Origin: an uncultured Maricaulis sp.
Lineage (GTDB): Bacteria; Pseudomonadota; Alphaproteobacteria; Caulobacterales; Maricaulaceae
DNA length: 33,291 bases
Direction: 5' to 3'
Assembly: GCF_905480005.1 (NCBI RefSeq)
Contig: NZ_CAJQOO010000111.1
Location: 1 to 33,291 of the forward strand
Within the stretch, counting starts at the first letter, position 1. Each line of letters opens with the position of its first letter. The translations under genes were made by a program, and so were the position numbers. The notes under the pieces are model-generated. The model saw only the letters and a list, made by a program, of their open reading frames with translations. It was not told where the DNA came from and did not search any database. This document shows, in pieces, positions 7,585 to 16,300 of the stretch.

Positions 7585-8244
7585 TCAGGCGCGCTGAGAC
7601 GTGCGTGCGGACTCGCCCAGACTGGTGAGAATGTCCGAAGGCGCGCTGTAGCAGTGATCCGGTGACTGGGCGTTCAGAATGTCGGGCGTCGCGAAGCCCC
7701 AATACACCGCGCCTGCCGCGCAGCCGGCCTCGCGGGCCGCATCAATATCGCGAACTTCGTCGCCGACACAGAGTGTGCGCTCGGGCGTTGTCCCGGCGCG
7801 CTTGATTACCTTGCGGAAGATTCCGGCCTTGCCGAACAATGCGGCACCGCAGGCAAATTGATCAAATCGGGCAGCGAGGGTGTCGCCCAGCACGGCCTTT
7901 ACAGCCGTCTCGCCATTCGATGACACAACCGCCAGGGAGACGCCCTGATCCGACAGGGCCCCGATCATGTCGCGAATGCCGTCAAACAGGTGGATCTGGT
8001 GGACATTCTCTGCCGCGCGAGCGCGCACATCGGCGGCGATGAAGGGGATTTTCCAGGCCGGGATGGCAAGCTCGTCCATGATCGCCTTGGGCGTCAGTCC
8101 GCGCAGGGCTTCCGCCTTCTCCTCGCAGATCGGGTCTAGGCCGTGCTTGTCGACGACTTCGCCGAGCGCGCCACGAAACCAGGTCAGGCTGTCAGCCAGG
8201 GTTCCGTCGAAATCAAAGATGACCAGGTCATAGCGCTGGGCCAC
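7585..8244 (-). CDS. HAD-superfamily hydrolase, phosphoglycolate-phosphatase-like
   Basis: A 219-residue haloacid dehalogenase-type phosphatase. Motif I is DFDGTLADS at residues 9-17 (nucleophile Asp9, acid/base Asp11). Motif II is the VVSSNGE strand, motif III the conserved Lys in FGKAGIFRKVI, and motif IV GDEVRDIDAAREAG. A helical cap lies between motifs I and II. I start at GTG 8244 (VAQRYDLVIFDFDG), because GAGGGG lies eight bases upstream and places motif I at the usual distance from the N-terminus. The frame stays open 48 codons further upstream but without a better site. Substrate specificity (phosphoglycolate or another small phosphate ester) is not determinable. An inverted repeat TGTCACA/TGTGACA sits 43 bp upstream. 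Confidence 0.88.
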   Translation of the reverse strand: MAQRYDLVIFDFDGTLADSLTWFRGALGEVVDKHGLDPICEEKAEALRGLTPKAIMDELAIPAWKIPFIAADVRARAAENVHQIHLFDGIRDMIGALSDQGVSLAVVSSNGETAVKAVLGDTLAARFDQFACGAALFGKAGIFRKVIKRAGTTPERTLCVGDEVRDIDAAREAGCAAGAVYWGFATPDILNAQSPDHCYSAPSDILTSLGESARTSQRA

Positions 8245-8286
8245 GTCTTTATCCCCTCGTCCAGCGGTCTCCCCAACCGCGATGAT

Positions 8287-8314
8287 TGTCACAGGCTCGG
8301 TGATTCTTGTGACA
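8287..8314. promoter_or_regulatory. Inverted repeat upstream of the HAD gene, candidate operator
   Basis: TGTCACA (8287-8293) and TGTGACA (8308-8314) form perfect 7-base arms with a 14-base spacer in the 106 bp between the ald terminator and the HAD start. The centre-to-centre spacing of 21 bases is two helical turns, which suits a dimeric regulator. The binding protein is unknown. Confidence 0.35.
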
Positions 8315-8350
8315 CTTGCACGCTGTAACGGCCCAATGTGCAAAAGCAAA

Positions 8351-8378
8351 GGGGCGGACACCTGGCAGTGCCCGCCCC
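8351..8378 (-). terminator. Intrinsic terminator of alanine dehydrogenase
   Basis: On the minus strand a GC-rich stem, GGGGCGG plus CAC paired with GTG plus CCGCCCC (10 of 11 positions), with a 6-base loop, is followed by the T-rich TTTGCTTTTG. It lies 28 bp after the ald stop codon. Confidence 0.75.
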
Positions 8379-8405
8379 GATGAAGCATGTTTGCAGCGTT
8401 TGAGG

Positions 8406-9521
8406 TCAGGCGTTGAGCCAGCCCGGCTTGACGCAGGGCAGGGCGAGATCGTCGGCGACCAGCTGATGGCAGACTTCGCCCTCGGCCGTGGTCAGGCCCT
8501 CGCGCAGATGCGGGTTCTCATTGATGGCCTTCTTCGTACCCTTGTTCGCGATCTCCAGGCCGAGCGGCAGGGTCGCATTGTTCAGGGCGAATGTGGACGT
8601 GCGGGCATAGGCGCCCGGCATGTTGGCGACGCAATAATGGACAACCCCGTCAATGATATAGGTCGGGTCATCATGCGTGGTGGCCTTGGAGGTCTCGAAA
8701 CAGCCGCCCTGGTCGATGGCGATGTCGACGAGCACGGCGCCGTCCTTCATCTCCTTGAGCATCTCCCTGGTCACCAGTTTCGGCGCCGCAGCACCGGGGA
8801 TCAGCACGGCGCCGATGACGACATCGGCCTCGCGCACGGCCTGCTCGAGGGCGGCCTGGGTTGAGTAGGCCGTCTTCACGGCGCCGGAGAATTGCTCGTC
8901 GAGCTCGGCGAGGCGGCGATTGGAGCGATCGAAGACGGTGACATCGGCGCGCGCCCCGATTGCCATCTCGGCAGCATGGGTGCCGGCGACGCCGCCGCCG
9001 ATGATCACGACCTTGGCCGGCAGCACACCGGGGACGCCGCCCAGCATGGTGCCGCGACCGCCCTCGGATTTCATCAGGCAATGCGCTGCAACCGAGACCG
9101 ACATCCGTCCGGCGACCTGGCTCATCGGCGTGAGCAGGGGCAGGCGTCCGTCGCGGTCGGTGACCGTTTCATAGGCGATCGAGACACACCCCGACTTGCG
9201 CAGACCTTCGGCCTGTACCGGGTCAGCAGCGAGGTGGAGATAGGTATAGAGCGTATGGTGCGGCTTCAGCATCGCCGTTTCCGACGGCTGGGGCTCCTTC
9301 ACCTTGACGATCATTTCGGCGGCTTCGAAGACCGCAGCGGCGTCGGGCAGAATGGTCGCGCCGGCTGCCACATAATCCTCATTGGTGAAATCAATGCCTT
9401 CACCGGCGGCGGTTTCGACGAACACCTCGTGGCCGTGGCGCACAAATTCAGCGACGCTGTTCGGCGTCAGCCCGACCCGGTATTCGCGAACTTTGATTTC
9501 CTTGGGAACCCCGATACGCAT
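8406..9521 (-). CDS. ald: Alanine dehydrogenase
   Basis: A 371-residue enzyme for NAD-dependent reversible deamination of L-alanine to pyruvate and ammonia. It starts with the family signature MRIGVPKEIKVREYRVGLTP, has the substrate region LKPHHTLYTYLHLAADP with the catalytic His, the NAD-binding Rossmann motif VVIIGGGVAGTHAAEMA (around residues 170-186), and the C-terminal YCVANMPGAYARTST segment typical of Ald. ATG 9521 is correct: GAGGG sits six bases before it, while the in-frame ATG two codons upstream directly abuts that site. An Lrp/AsnC regulator is divergently encoded and a palindrome lies between them, so alanine-inducible control by an AldR-type regulator is likely. Confidence 0.97.
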   Translation of the reverse strand: MRIGVPKEIKVREYRVGLTPNSVAEFVRHGHEVFVETAAGEGIDFTNEDYVAAGATILPDAAAVFEAAEMIVKVKEPQPSETAMLKPHHTLYTYLHLAADPVQAEGLRKSGCVSIAYETVTDRDGRLPLLTPMSQVAGRMSVSVAAHCLMKSEGGRGTMLGGVPGVLPAKVVIIGGGVAGTHAAEMAIGARADVTVFDRSNRRLAELDEQFSGAVKTAYSTQAALEQAVREADVVIGAVLIPGAAAPKLVTREMLKEMKDGAVLVDIAIDQGGCFETSKATTHDDPTYIIDGVVHYCVANMPGAYARTSTFALNNATLPLGLEIANKGTKKAINENPHLREGLTTAEGEVCHQLVADDLALPCVKPGWLNA

Positions 9522-9597
9522 GATCATCCCTCACGGGTTGGGCAGTGCGGCGCTTCTTCGATACTTTTTGCGTCAGAAGCCGTCTGCGTGATTAAAT

Positions 9598-9603
9598 TTG
9601 ACA
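9598..9603 (+). promoter_or_regulatory. Possible -35 element (TTGACA) for the Lrp regulator
   Basis: A consensus TTGACA lies upstream of the candidate operator. The expected -10 position (9621-9626, TGAATT) is a poor match and falls inside the palindrome, so the promoter is tentative. Repression by a protein bound at 9613-9640 would follow naturally. Confidence 0.3.
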
Positions 9604-9612
9604 AGGCGGAGT

Positions 9613-9640
9613 GATTGTTGTGAATTATCGTGCAACAATC
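9613..9640. promoter_or_regulatory. Candidate AldR/Lrp operator between ald and its regulator
   Basis: GATTGTTG (9613-9620) and CAACAATC (9633-9640) are perfect 8-base arms separated by an AT-rich 12-base spacer. It lies 91 bp upstream of the ald start and 86 bp upstream of the regulator start. Its size and symmetry fit the site of an Lrp-family dimer. Binding is inferred. Confidence 0.55.
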
Positions 9641-9726
9641 GACGTTGAGGGCGACGTATATACCAAGCCCTCGCGATAATCCAGAATGATCTGCGGATTT
9701 TGCCGCGATGTCCGGGAGGGTGTGTC

Positions 9727-10209
9727 TTGCGCCTTGATAGTGTTGATATCTCCATCCTCAATGAGCTTCAGGAGCATGGCCGCCTGACCAATGCCGAGCT
9801 CGCCGAGCGGGTCGGCCTGTCCGCGTCCGCCTGCCACCGGCGGGTCAAGGCGCTGGAGGGCGCCGGGATTATCGACCGCTATGTGGCGATCCTCTCCGAG
9901 CAGGCACTGGGACGCGGCATCACCGTCTACGTCCAGGTCACGCTGGACAATCAAAAGCGCGATACGCTGGTCGGGTTTGAAGAGGCCGTCGAGCATGTGC
10001 CCGAAGTCATGGAATGCTATCTGATGAGCGGCGATGCCGATTATCTGGTTCGCGTCCTGGTCCGCGATGCCAATGATTATGAGCGCGTGCATCGTGAAGT
10101 CCTGTCCAGCCTGCCGGGCGTGACCCGTCTGGTCTCCAGCTTCAGTATTCGCCGGGTCTTCTCGCGCACCGCGATGCCGGTGCCGGATGAGGTGCTTGTC
10201 GCAGGATAG
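9727..10209 (+). CDS. Lrp/AsnC-family transcriptional regulator, probable AldR
   Basis: A 160-residue regulator. The N-terminal winged HTH (LDSVDISILNELQEHGRLTNAELAERVGLSASACHRRVKALE) is followed by an AsnC-type ligand-binding RAM domain (GRGITVYVQVTLDN… to VSSFSIRRVF) with the effector-loop motif MSGDADYLVRVLV. The start is TTG 9727: GGGAGGG precedes it by six bases, and translation from there gives MRLDSVDISIL, the normal Lrp N-terminus. The upstream in-frame TTG at 9700 has no such site. It is divergent from ald with a palindrome between, so it probably activates ald in response to alanine and controls itself. No other target is visible. Confidence 0.92.
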   Translation: MRLDSVDISILNELQEHGRLTNAELAERVGLSASACHRRVKALEGAGIIDRYVAILSEQALGRGITVYVQVTLDNQKRDTLVGFEEAVEHVPEVMECYLMSGDADYLVRVLVRDANDYERVHREVLSSLPGVTRLVSSFSIRRVFSRTAMPVPDEVLVAG

Positions 10210-10246
10210 GCTTGCCTGTCGCGCGGGCCGGGACTAAGTCGGCGCC

Positions 10247-10708
10247 ATGACTGATGATCGCTATGACAATCTGGGCCAGCTGGGGGCGTCGACCCCGCTG
10301 CCCGATAATCCCGAAACCGCCGAGCTCGAGCGTGTCGCCAATCCCTGTGATGCGCCCTACATGACGCGATTCGTGTGCCCGGAATTCACCTCGCTCTGCC
10401 CGGTGACCGGGGCGCCGGATTTCGCGCATCTGGTGATCGATTATGTGCCGCGTGACTGGATCGTGGAGAGCAAGTCTCTCAAACTCTATCTGGGCAGTTT
10501 CCGCAATCATGGTGCCTTCCATGAAGCCTGTACCACCGGGATCGGCCAGAAACTGGTCGAAGTTCTGGATCCGGTCTGGCTGAGAATTGGCGGCTATTGG
10601 TATCCGCGTGGTGGCATCCCCATCGATGTCTTCTTCGCCACCGGTGAGCCGCCCAAGGGCGTCTGGCTCCCGGATCAGGACGTGCCGGGTTATCGCGGGC
10701 GCGGCTGA
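10247..10708 (+). CDS. queF: NADPH-dependent 7-cyano-7-deazaguanine reductase (preQ1 synthase)
   Basis: A 153-residue short-form (YkvM-type) QueF that reduces preQ0 to preQ1 in queuosine biosynthesis. It carries the active-site stretch [14 protein letters not shown] with the catalytic Cys51 and Asp58, the QueF motif ESKSLKLYL (residues 74-82), and [12 protein letters not shown] with the His92-Glu93 pair. The length matches the unimodular family. It is on the same strand as the Lrp gene, 37 bp downstream. No other queuosine genes are near, so the clustering is incidental. Confidence 0.97.
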   Translation: MTDDRYDNLGQLGASTPLPDNPETAELERVANPCDAPYMTRFVCPEFTSLCPVTGAPDFAHLVIDYVPRDWIVESKSLKLYLGSFRNHGAFHEACTTGIGQKLVEVLDPVWLRIGGYWYPRGGIPIDVFFATGEPPKGVWLPDQDVPGYRGRG

Positions 10709-10731
10709 CCGGCCGGGCCTTTGAAGCGGCG

Positions 10732-11358
10732 TCAGCGACCCCAGAAATCGACCCGCGCCGGCGGTCGGGCGCGTTCAACCGGTTCGTCCGAGACGGTCCC
10801 GATATAGATGAAGCCCGCGATCCGTTCGCCCGAACGCAGGTTCAGCGTGTCCTTTACCTGGGGGTCAAAGGCATACCACTCGGTCAGCCATTGTGCGCCA
10901 AACCCCAGGGCCGAGGCCGCAATCAGCATATTCTGACAGACAGCGCCGGATGACAGGATTTGCTCCCATTCCGGAACCTTGTGCTTTTCGAGCACGTTCG
11001 AGATCACGGCCACAACAAGTGGGGCGCGCGTCAGCCGATTGGCCTCGAATTTGACCTGGGATTCGGTTGCGTCCGGATTGGCGGCCGCGAAGACCTTGCC
11101 GAGGACCTGACCGAAATCAGCGCGCGCCGCGCCGTCAAACACAATGAAGCGCCAGGGGGCCAGCTTGCCATGATCCGGGACGCGGGCAGCGATGCCGAGA
11201 AGCTGCTCCAGCTGCGCCGGCGAAGGGCCGGGCTCGGCCATGGTAATGGCAGTCGCGGAACGGCGCCGGGTCAGAAGTGCGATCGTCTCTGCGCTTGCAT
11301 GGCTCGGTGCCAGGCGTTCGCCGGGTGCTGGAAATGACGGAAGTGGGGTATCATTCAT
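10732..11358 (-). CDS. Nitroreductase-family protein (YdjA-like)
   Basis: A 208-residue FMN-dependent nitroreductase-fold protein. The FMN-binding N-terminal RRRSATAITMAEPGPS and VPDHGKLAPWRFIVF (the DHGKLAPWRF stretch is typical of the short YdjA/TdsD-type group) and the C-terminal GIGxxW-like AASALGFGAQWLTEW and GERIAGFIYIGT segments are all visible. ATG 11358 (MNDTPLPSF) is used; an open frame continues upstream but reads into the regulator's promoter region. The physiological substrate is unknown. It converges on queF and is divergent from the TetR gene. Confidence 0.92.
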   Translation of the reverse strand: MNDTPLPSFPAPGERLAPSHASAETIALLTRRRSATAITMAEPGPSPAQLEQLLGIAARVPDHGKLAPWRFIVFDGAARADFGQVLGKVFAAANPDATESQVKFEANRLTRAPLVVAVISNVLEKHKVPEWEQILSSGAVCQNMLIAASALGFGAQWLTEWYAFDPQVKDTLNLRSGERIAGFIYIGTVSDEPVERARPPARVDFWGR

Positions 11359-11392
11359 TATGAAGGGCAACCTGCTGACTGCTAGACTATCT

Positions 11393-11422
11393 TTGACCTG
11401 AATGGTCCGTGGTCGGTATACC
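11393..11422 (+). promoter_or_regulatory. Sigma-70-type promoter for the TetR gene
   Basis: TTGACC (11393-11398) and TATACC (11417-11422) are separated by 18 bases, 50 bp upstream of the regulator start codon. Confidence 0.5.
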
Positions 11423-11472
11423 TGTGTTCGGGGACTGCACTCATATCGAGTTGTTGGGGAAACGTAACAAGT

Positions 11473-12120
11473 ATGAACGCTGAAATCGCCGTCGAAGATG
11501 ACACACCGGCCGATCGCCGTCGCCGCAAGGTGCGCGAAGCCATAATTGATGCGGCCGAGGCGATATTCACCTCGGAGGGCGAAGAAGGTATTTCCATGCG
11601 CCGCCTTGCCGAGGCCATCGATTACTCGCCCGCGGCCATTTACAAGTATTTCGCCTCCAAGGACGAACTCTTCACATCCATCCGCGAGATGTTCTTCGAG
11701 CGGCTGCTCGCCCGGATTCACGCGGCGATGGATGAGGGCGGCGAAACCGCCATCCTTTGCGCCCGCTGCATGCGGGCCTATATCGAGACCGGCATGGAAG
11801 AGCCCAATCACTACATGATGGCGTTCTCGACATCAGTGACGGCCAAGCCGCATCTGCATGATGAAAAGGAAGTCGCATTCGAGGCCGAGGAAAAACTGGT
11901 GCAAATGATTGCTGCCGGGCAGGCCGAGGGCGCTTTCCGGAGCGTCGATCCGAAAGTGGCCTCGAAAGCGGTGTGGGCCAGCCTGCATGGTCTGACCATG
12001 TTGATTGTGTGCCTGGACGACTTTCCCAATGGCATGCCGGGGTCGGAACATGTGTCTCTGGATGCGGTGATTGACCTGCAAATGGACATGATCATGCGGG
12101 GCCTGATCAAAAACGAATAA
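11473..12120 (+). CDS. TetR/AcrR-family repressor, probably of the RND efflux operon
   Basis: A 215-residue regulator. The N-terminal HTH domain spans about residues 18-65 (REAIIDAAEAIFTSEGEEGISMRRLAEAI…), with the recognition helix in YSPAAIYKYFASKDELF. The C-terminal two-thirds is the helical ligand and dimer domain, ending in a WASLHGLTMLIV stretch like the TetR_C WHG-type domain. It is encoded 91 bp upstream of an RND adaptor gene on the same strand, with inverted repeats in between, which is the usual arrangement for a local efflux repressor. The inducing compound is unknown. Confidence 0.92.
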   Translation: MNAEIAVEDDTPADRRRRKVREAIIDAAEAIFTSEGEEGISMRRLAEAIDYSPAAIYKYFASKDELFTSIREMFFERLLARIHAAMDEGGETAILCARCMRAYIETGMEEPNHYMMAFSTSVTAKPHLHDEKEVAFEAEEKLVQMIAAGQAEGAFRSVDPKVASKAVWASLHGLTMLIVCLDDFPNGMPGSEHVSLDAVIDLQMDMIMRGLIKNE

Positions 12121-12137
12121 TTTGTATTCATAAATTT

Positions 12138-12170
12138 GTAAACGCCGTTCACTTCTCAAACGGTATTTAC
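12138..12170. promoter_or_regulatory. Candidate TetR operator upstream of the efflux operon
   Basis: GTAAACGCCGTTC (12138-12150) and AAACGGTATTTAC (12158-12170) form an imperfect inverted repeat (10 of 13 positions) around a 7-base spacer in the TetR-adaptor intergenic space. A possible -10 (TACTAT, 12174-12179) lies just downstream, so bound repressor could occlude the promoter. Confidence 0.5.
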
Positions 12171-12180
12171 TGTACTATAT

Positions 12181-12203
12181 CCTCGTCACGCGACAGGACG
12201 AGG
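12181..12203 (+). promoter_or_regulatory. Stem-loop that covers the adaptor's ribosome binding site
   Basis: CCTCGTC (12181-12187) is the perfect complement of GACGAGG (12197-12203), with a 9-base loop. The 3' arm includes the GAGGG Shine-Dalgarno site of the adaptor gene at 12212. In mRNA this hairpin would mask the site; in DNA it could be a second operator. Confidence 0.4.
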
Positions 12204-12211
12204 GTGTTCTC

Positions 12212-13348
12212 ATGTCATTATACAAGCGGCGCATGGGCGCTGGCAGCGCAGTTGGACTGGCCGCTATCCTGGTCGCCCTGATGGTCTTCGGCGTCACGAC
12301 GCTGAGGGCTGACGCCAATTTCACCGCAGCGGCGCCGGCGCCATTGAGCGTTTCCGTCCTGCGCGCGGACTATGATCCGGACGCACGGATTGCCGAATTC
12401 TTCCCCGGCCTGATCACCGCTCGCCGTGAAAGCGCACTGGGCTTCGAGCGCGCAGGCCGGATTGATCGCATCAATGTGGATGTCGGCGACCGCGTACAGG
12501 CCGGTGACCTTCTGGCCCGTCTCGATGTGCGTGCGGTGGAGGCCCAGATCGCCGCGGCGGACGCCCAGACAGCCGAGGCGGCAGCCCAGACTGCGCTGGC
12601 CAGTGAAACAGAAAGCCGCCAGTCCCAATTGCTCGAACGGGGTCATATCTCCCAGCAACGCTTCGATGAGGTGCGAACCTCGACGCGGGCGGCGCTCGCC
12701 CGTCAAAACGCTGCCGCCGCGGCGGCTGATGCGCTGCGTGTCCAGCTCGACCTCTCGGTCATCACGGCGCCTTTCGATGGTGTGGTGACGGCCCGGCGGG
12801 CCGATGAGGGGGCGATCGCCTCGCCCGGCCAGCCCTTGCTGGAGCTGGCCGAACTCGATTCCCTGGAAGTCCGCGTCGGCCTGCCCCAGTCCGTCGCGGC
12901 CGGCTATGCGCGCGACGATATCGTCGCCTTCCAGGTCGACAGCCAGATTGCGCCGGTTGCCGCGCGTTTCCGCGCCTCGTCCAGCGTCGTGGATCGCCAG
13001 ACCCGCACGGTCACAGCGGTCTTTGATCTGGAAGCCGGTCAGGCGGTTGCCGCTGGCCAGATCGTCCGCCTGGCGGTCGAGACCCCCATCATTGCCGAAG
13101 GCTTCTGGGTTCCCACAGCGGCGCTGGCCGAAGGCCGCCGCGGCTTGTGGTCAATCTATGTTCTCACACCGCAAGACGATGCCTACACACTCCAGCCGCG
13201 GGTTGTTGAAACGGTGCGGATCGAGGCCGAACGCGTCTTTGTGCGCGGCGCTGTTGATGATGGTGAGCTCCTGCTGGCCTCCGGCCTGCAACGCATTACA
13301 CCCGGCCAGCGGGTGGTCCCTGCCGTACAGGAAAGCCGGGCGCAATGA
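12212..13348 (+). CDS. RND efflux periplasmic adaptor (membrane fusion protein, HlyD/AcrA type)
   Basis: A 378-residue adaptor. It has an N-terminal membrane anchor (AVGLAAILVALMVFGVTTL), a lipoyl half-motif (ESALGFERAGRIDRINVDVGDRVQAGDLLARLD, about residues 73-106), an Ala/Gln-rich alpha-hairpin coiled coil (about 106-170), the second lipoyl half (LDLSVITAPFDGVVTARRADEGAIASPGQPLLELAEL) and beta-barrel/membrane-proximal domains. The start has GAGGG eight bases upstream. It links the inner-membrane pump encoded next to an outer-membrane channel; no TolC-like gene is present here, so a channel from elsewhere must be used. Its stop overlaps the pump start by 4 bp (ATGA). Confidence 0.94.
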   Translation: MSLYKRRMGAGSAVGLAAILVALMVFGVTTLRADANFTAAAPAPLSVSVLRADYDPDARIAEFFPGLITARRESALGFERAGRIDRINVDVGDRVQAGDLLARLDVRAVEAQIAAADAQTAEAAAQTALASETESRQSQLLERGHISQQRFDEVRTSTRAALARQNAAAAAADALRVQLDLSVITAPFDGVVTARRADEGAIASPGQPLLELAELDSLEVRVGLPQSVAAGYARDDIVAFQVDSQIAPVAARFRASSSVVDRQTRTVTAVFDLEAGQAVAAGQIVRLAVETPIIAEGFWVPTAALAEGRRGLWSIYVLTPQDDAYTLQPRVVETVRIEAERVFVRGAVDDGELLLASGLQRITPGQRVVPAVQESRAQ

Positions 13349-16300
13349 GCACGCTCTTCTATCGCTATTCGCGGCTCACCGCCCTCGCTGTCATCCTGCT
13401 GATCGCGGCCGGTTTCGGAGCCTTGCTCTCGCTCGGCCGCCAGGAAGACCCGTCGCTGACCGAGCGTTTCGGGCTGGTTGTCACGGCTTTCCCCGGGGCG
13501 TCGGCCGAACGGGTCGAGGCTCTGGTCACCGAGCCGCTCGAGAACGCCATTCATGAATTGGCGGAGATCAATACGACCAGTTCAAATTCGCGCTCCGGCA
13601 TTTCGGTCATCCAGCTGCAGATCCGGGAAGATCTCAATGCGACCCAGGTCAATCAGGCCTGGACGCAGATCCGCGAACAGGTCGAGAGCGTCCGGCCCAG
13701 CCTGCCGCCGGGCGTGATCGCCCCGGATGTGCGCCGCCAATATCTCGGCGCCGCGACCATGATTGTCTCGCTCAACTGGGGTGAGAGCGGCGATGAAAAC
13801 CTCGCCATCCTGTCCCGCCTGGCGATCGATCTGGAATCGCAATTGCGCAATATGAGCGGGACCGAGGAGACGGCGATTTTCGGTGAGGTCGAGGAGGAGA
13901 TCCGAATCCTTGCCGATCCGGATACGCTTGCCGCTGTCGGCCTGACCATGGCTGACCTCGCGCGTCTCACCGCCAGTGCCGACGCCAAATCGCCCGCCGG
14001 CGAATTGCGCGCTGGCGGAACAGATCTCAATGTCGAGATTGCCGGCGAATTCGACGGGCTGGACCGCATCCGCGCGATCGCGCTGGGTGAGGGCCCCGAT
14101 GGTGACTTCATTCGCGTCGGTGATGTCGCCGAGGTCGAGAAAGGCGCCCGCACCCCGGCCGAAGCGATCGCGACGACCCATGGACGACGCTCTGTCTTTG
14201 TGGCGGCCTATCTTCAGCCGGAGCTGCGCGTCGATACCTGGTCAGCGTCGGCCGATGCCGTGGTCGCCGATTTTGCCGCTTCGGTGCCCGGTGTGCAGGT
14301 CGAAACGATTTTTCGCCAGGCCGACTATGTCGATACGCGCCTGAGCGGGCTGGCGCGGGATCTGGGCTATTCGGCGCTGATCGTCTTCGCCGTGCTTTTC
14401 CTGATGATGGGCTGGCGCGCCGCCCTGATCGTCGGTTCGGCCCTGCCGCTCACAGTGCTGGCTGTGCTCTTGCTGACCCGCATCTATGACGAGCCGCTGC
14501 ACCAGATGTCGGTCACCGGGCTGGTCGTTGCGCTCGGACTCCTGATCGACAACGCGATTGTCGTGGTCGACGAATACCGCCTGATGCGGGCCCGGGGCTC
14601 GCAGCCCCTGGAGGCCCTCGACAAGGCCATCCGCCACCTCTTCGCGCCACTCCTGGCGTCGACGCTGACGACGGTTTTCGCCTTCGCGCCGATCGCCCTG
14701 ATGCCGGGCGCGGCTGGCGAGTTCATCTCCATGATCGGGATTTCCGTGATCTTCGCGGTGGTCTCCTCCTTCCTCCTTGCCATGACCGTGGTCGGTGCCT
14801 TCGCCGCCTGGTTCGATGATCCGGCCATTGCCGGTGGTCCCCGCCGTTTCTGGCGGCACGGGATCGGTGCAGGCCCGCTGGCCGGTCTCTACAGGGGTGT
14901 TCTCGACGCGGTGACACATCGCCCCTGGACCGGACTGGTCGGCGGTGTCCTTCTGCCGATTGCCGGTTTCCTGGCCGCATCGACCCTGCCAATGCAATTC
15001 TTCCCGCCGACCGATCGGGACATGTTCCAGCTGTCGCTCGAATTGCCTTCGTCGACCTCGATCGCGGAAACCCGTCGCCAGACCGAACGGGCGAGCGCCC
15101 TGATCGAATCCTATGAGGGTGTCGAGCGGGTCTCCTGGGTGATCGGCGAGAGTGCCCCGCGGACGTATTACAACGTGGTCGGCAACCAGTCCGGTGTGTC
15201 GAGCTATGCCGCCGGCTTCGTCCACACTGTCTCGCCCGAGGCGACGGCGCGCATCCTGCCGGACCTGCAGCGGCGTGTGATGTCGGAGTTTCCCGAAGCG
15301 CGGCTCTTGACCCTGCCATTCGAGCAGGGGCCACCCATCCCCGCGCCGATCGAGCTGGTCCTGGTCGGACCCGAGCTCTCCGAACTCAACCGGCTGGGCA
15401 ATGAGATCCGCTCTGTCTTGGCGCAGACCCCCACTGTTACCCACACGCTGGCCCTGCTGGAAATGGGTGAGCCGGTGGCGCGCATCATGGCCGATGAGGC
15501 GGCCGCAGAACTCGCCGGAATTCGTCTCGACGATCTCGCCAACCGGTTGCGAGGCGAATTGGACGGCGTTGTGGGCGGAAGCGTGCTGGAAGGTGTCCAG
15601 GAATTGCCGGTTCGGGTCATTGCCCGTGACTCGCGGCGTTCCAGCCTGTCAGCCGTTTCCGCCTCTCCTTTCGCCACGCAAGGGAGCGATATCCTGTCCT
15701 CCCCGATGGCGGCGCTTGGTGATGTCGTTCTGGCCCCGCAAGTCGCGCGCATCCCGCATGAAGACGGGCGCCGGGTGAACACGATCTATGGCTATCTCGA
15801 TCCCTACACCTTGCCCGCCCCGGCACTTGAACATTTCTTCTCGGCCCTCGACGAGGCCGATATCATCCTGCCTCCGGGCTATGAATTGCAGGTAGCGGGT
15901 GAGGCTGCCGAGCGCGGCAGTGCGATGGCGGGACTGTTCGGGACGGCGCTGCCACTCCTGGTCCTGATGATCGGCTCGGTGGTGCTCGCCTTCAATTCCT
16001 TCCGTTTCGCCGGCCTGATCTTCGTTGTCGCCTTCCTCTCGGTCGGTCTCGCCATGTTCGGGGTCTGGGCGTTCGGAACACCGCTGGGCTTCAATGCGAT
16101 CGTCGGCGCGATGGGATTGATGGGTTTGTCGATCAATGGTGCCATTGTCGTGTTGTCGGCCCTGCGCGCCAATCCGGCCGCGCTTGCCCTTGAGGCCGGC
16201 GCCGTCCAGGCAACGGTGATGGACGCGACCCGGCATATCGTCTCCACGACGCTGACCACGATTGGCGGCTTCATTCCGCTGATCCTGTCCGGCGACAGTT

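Noticed and set aside
14242-15444. Long open frame (400 codons) antisense to the RND pump gene
   Set aside because: It mirrors the codon structure of the real pump gene in a GC-rich genome; the product is Gly/Arg/Asp/Gln-rich with no fold signature, while the plus strand encodes an obvious RND protein.
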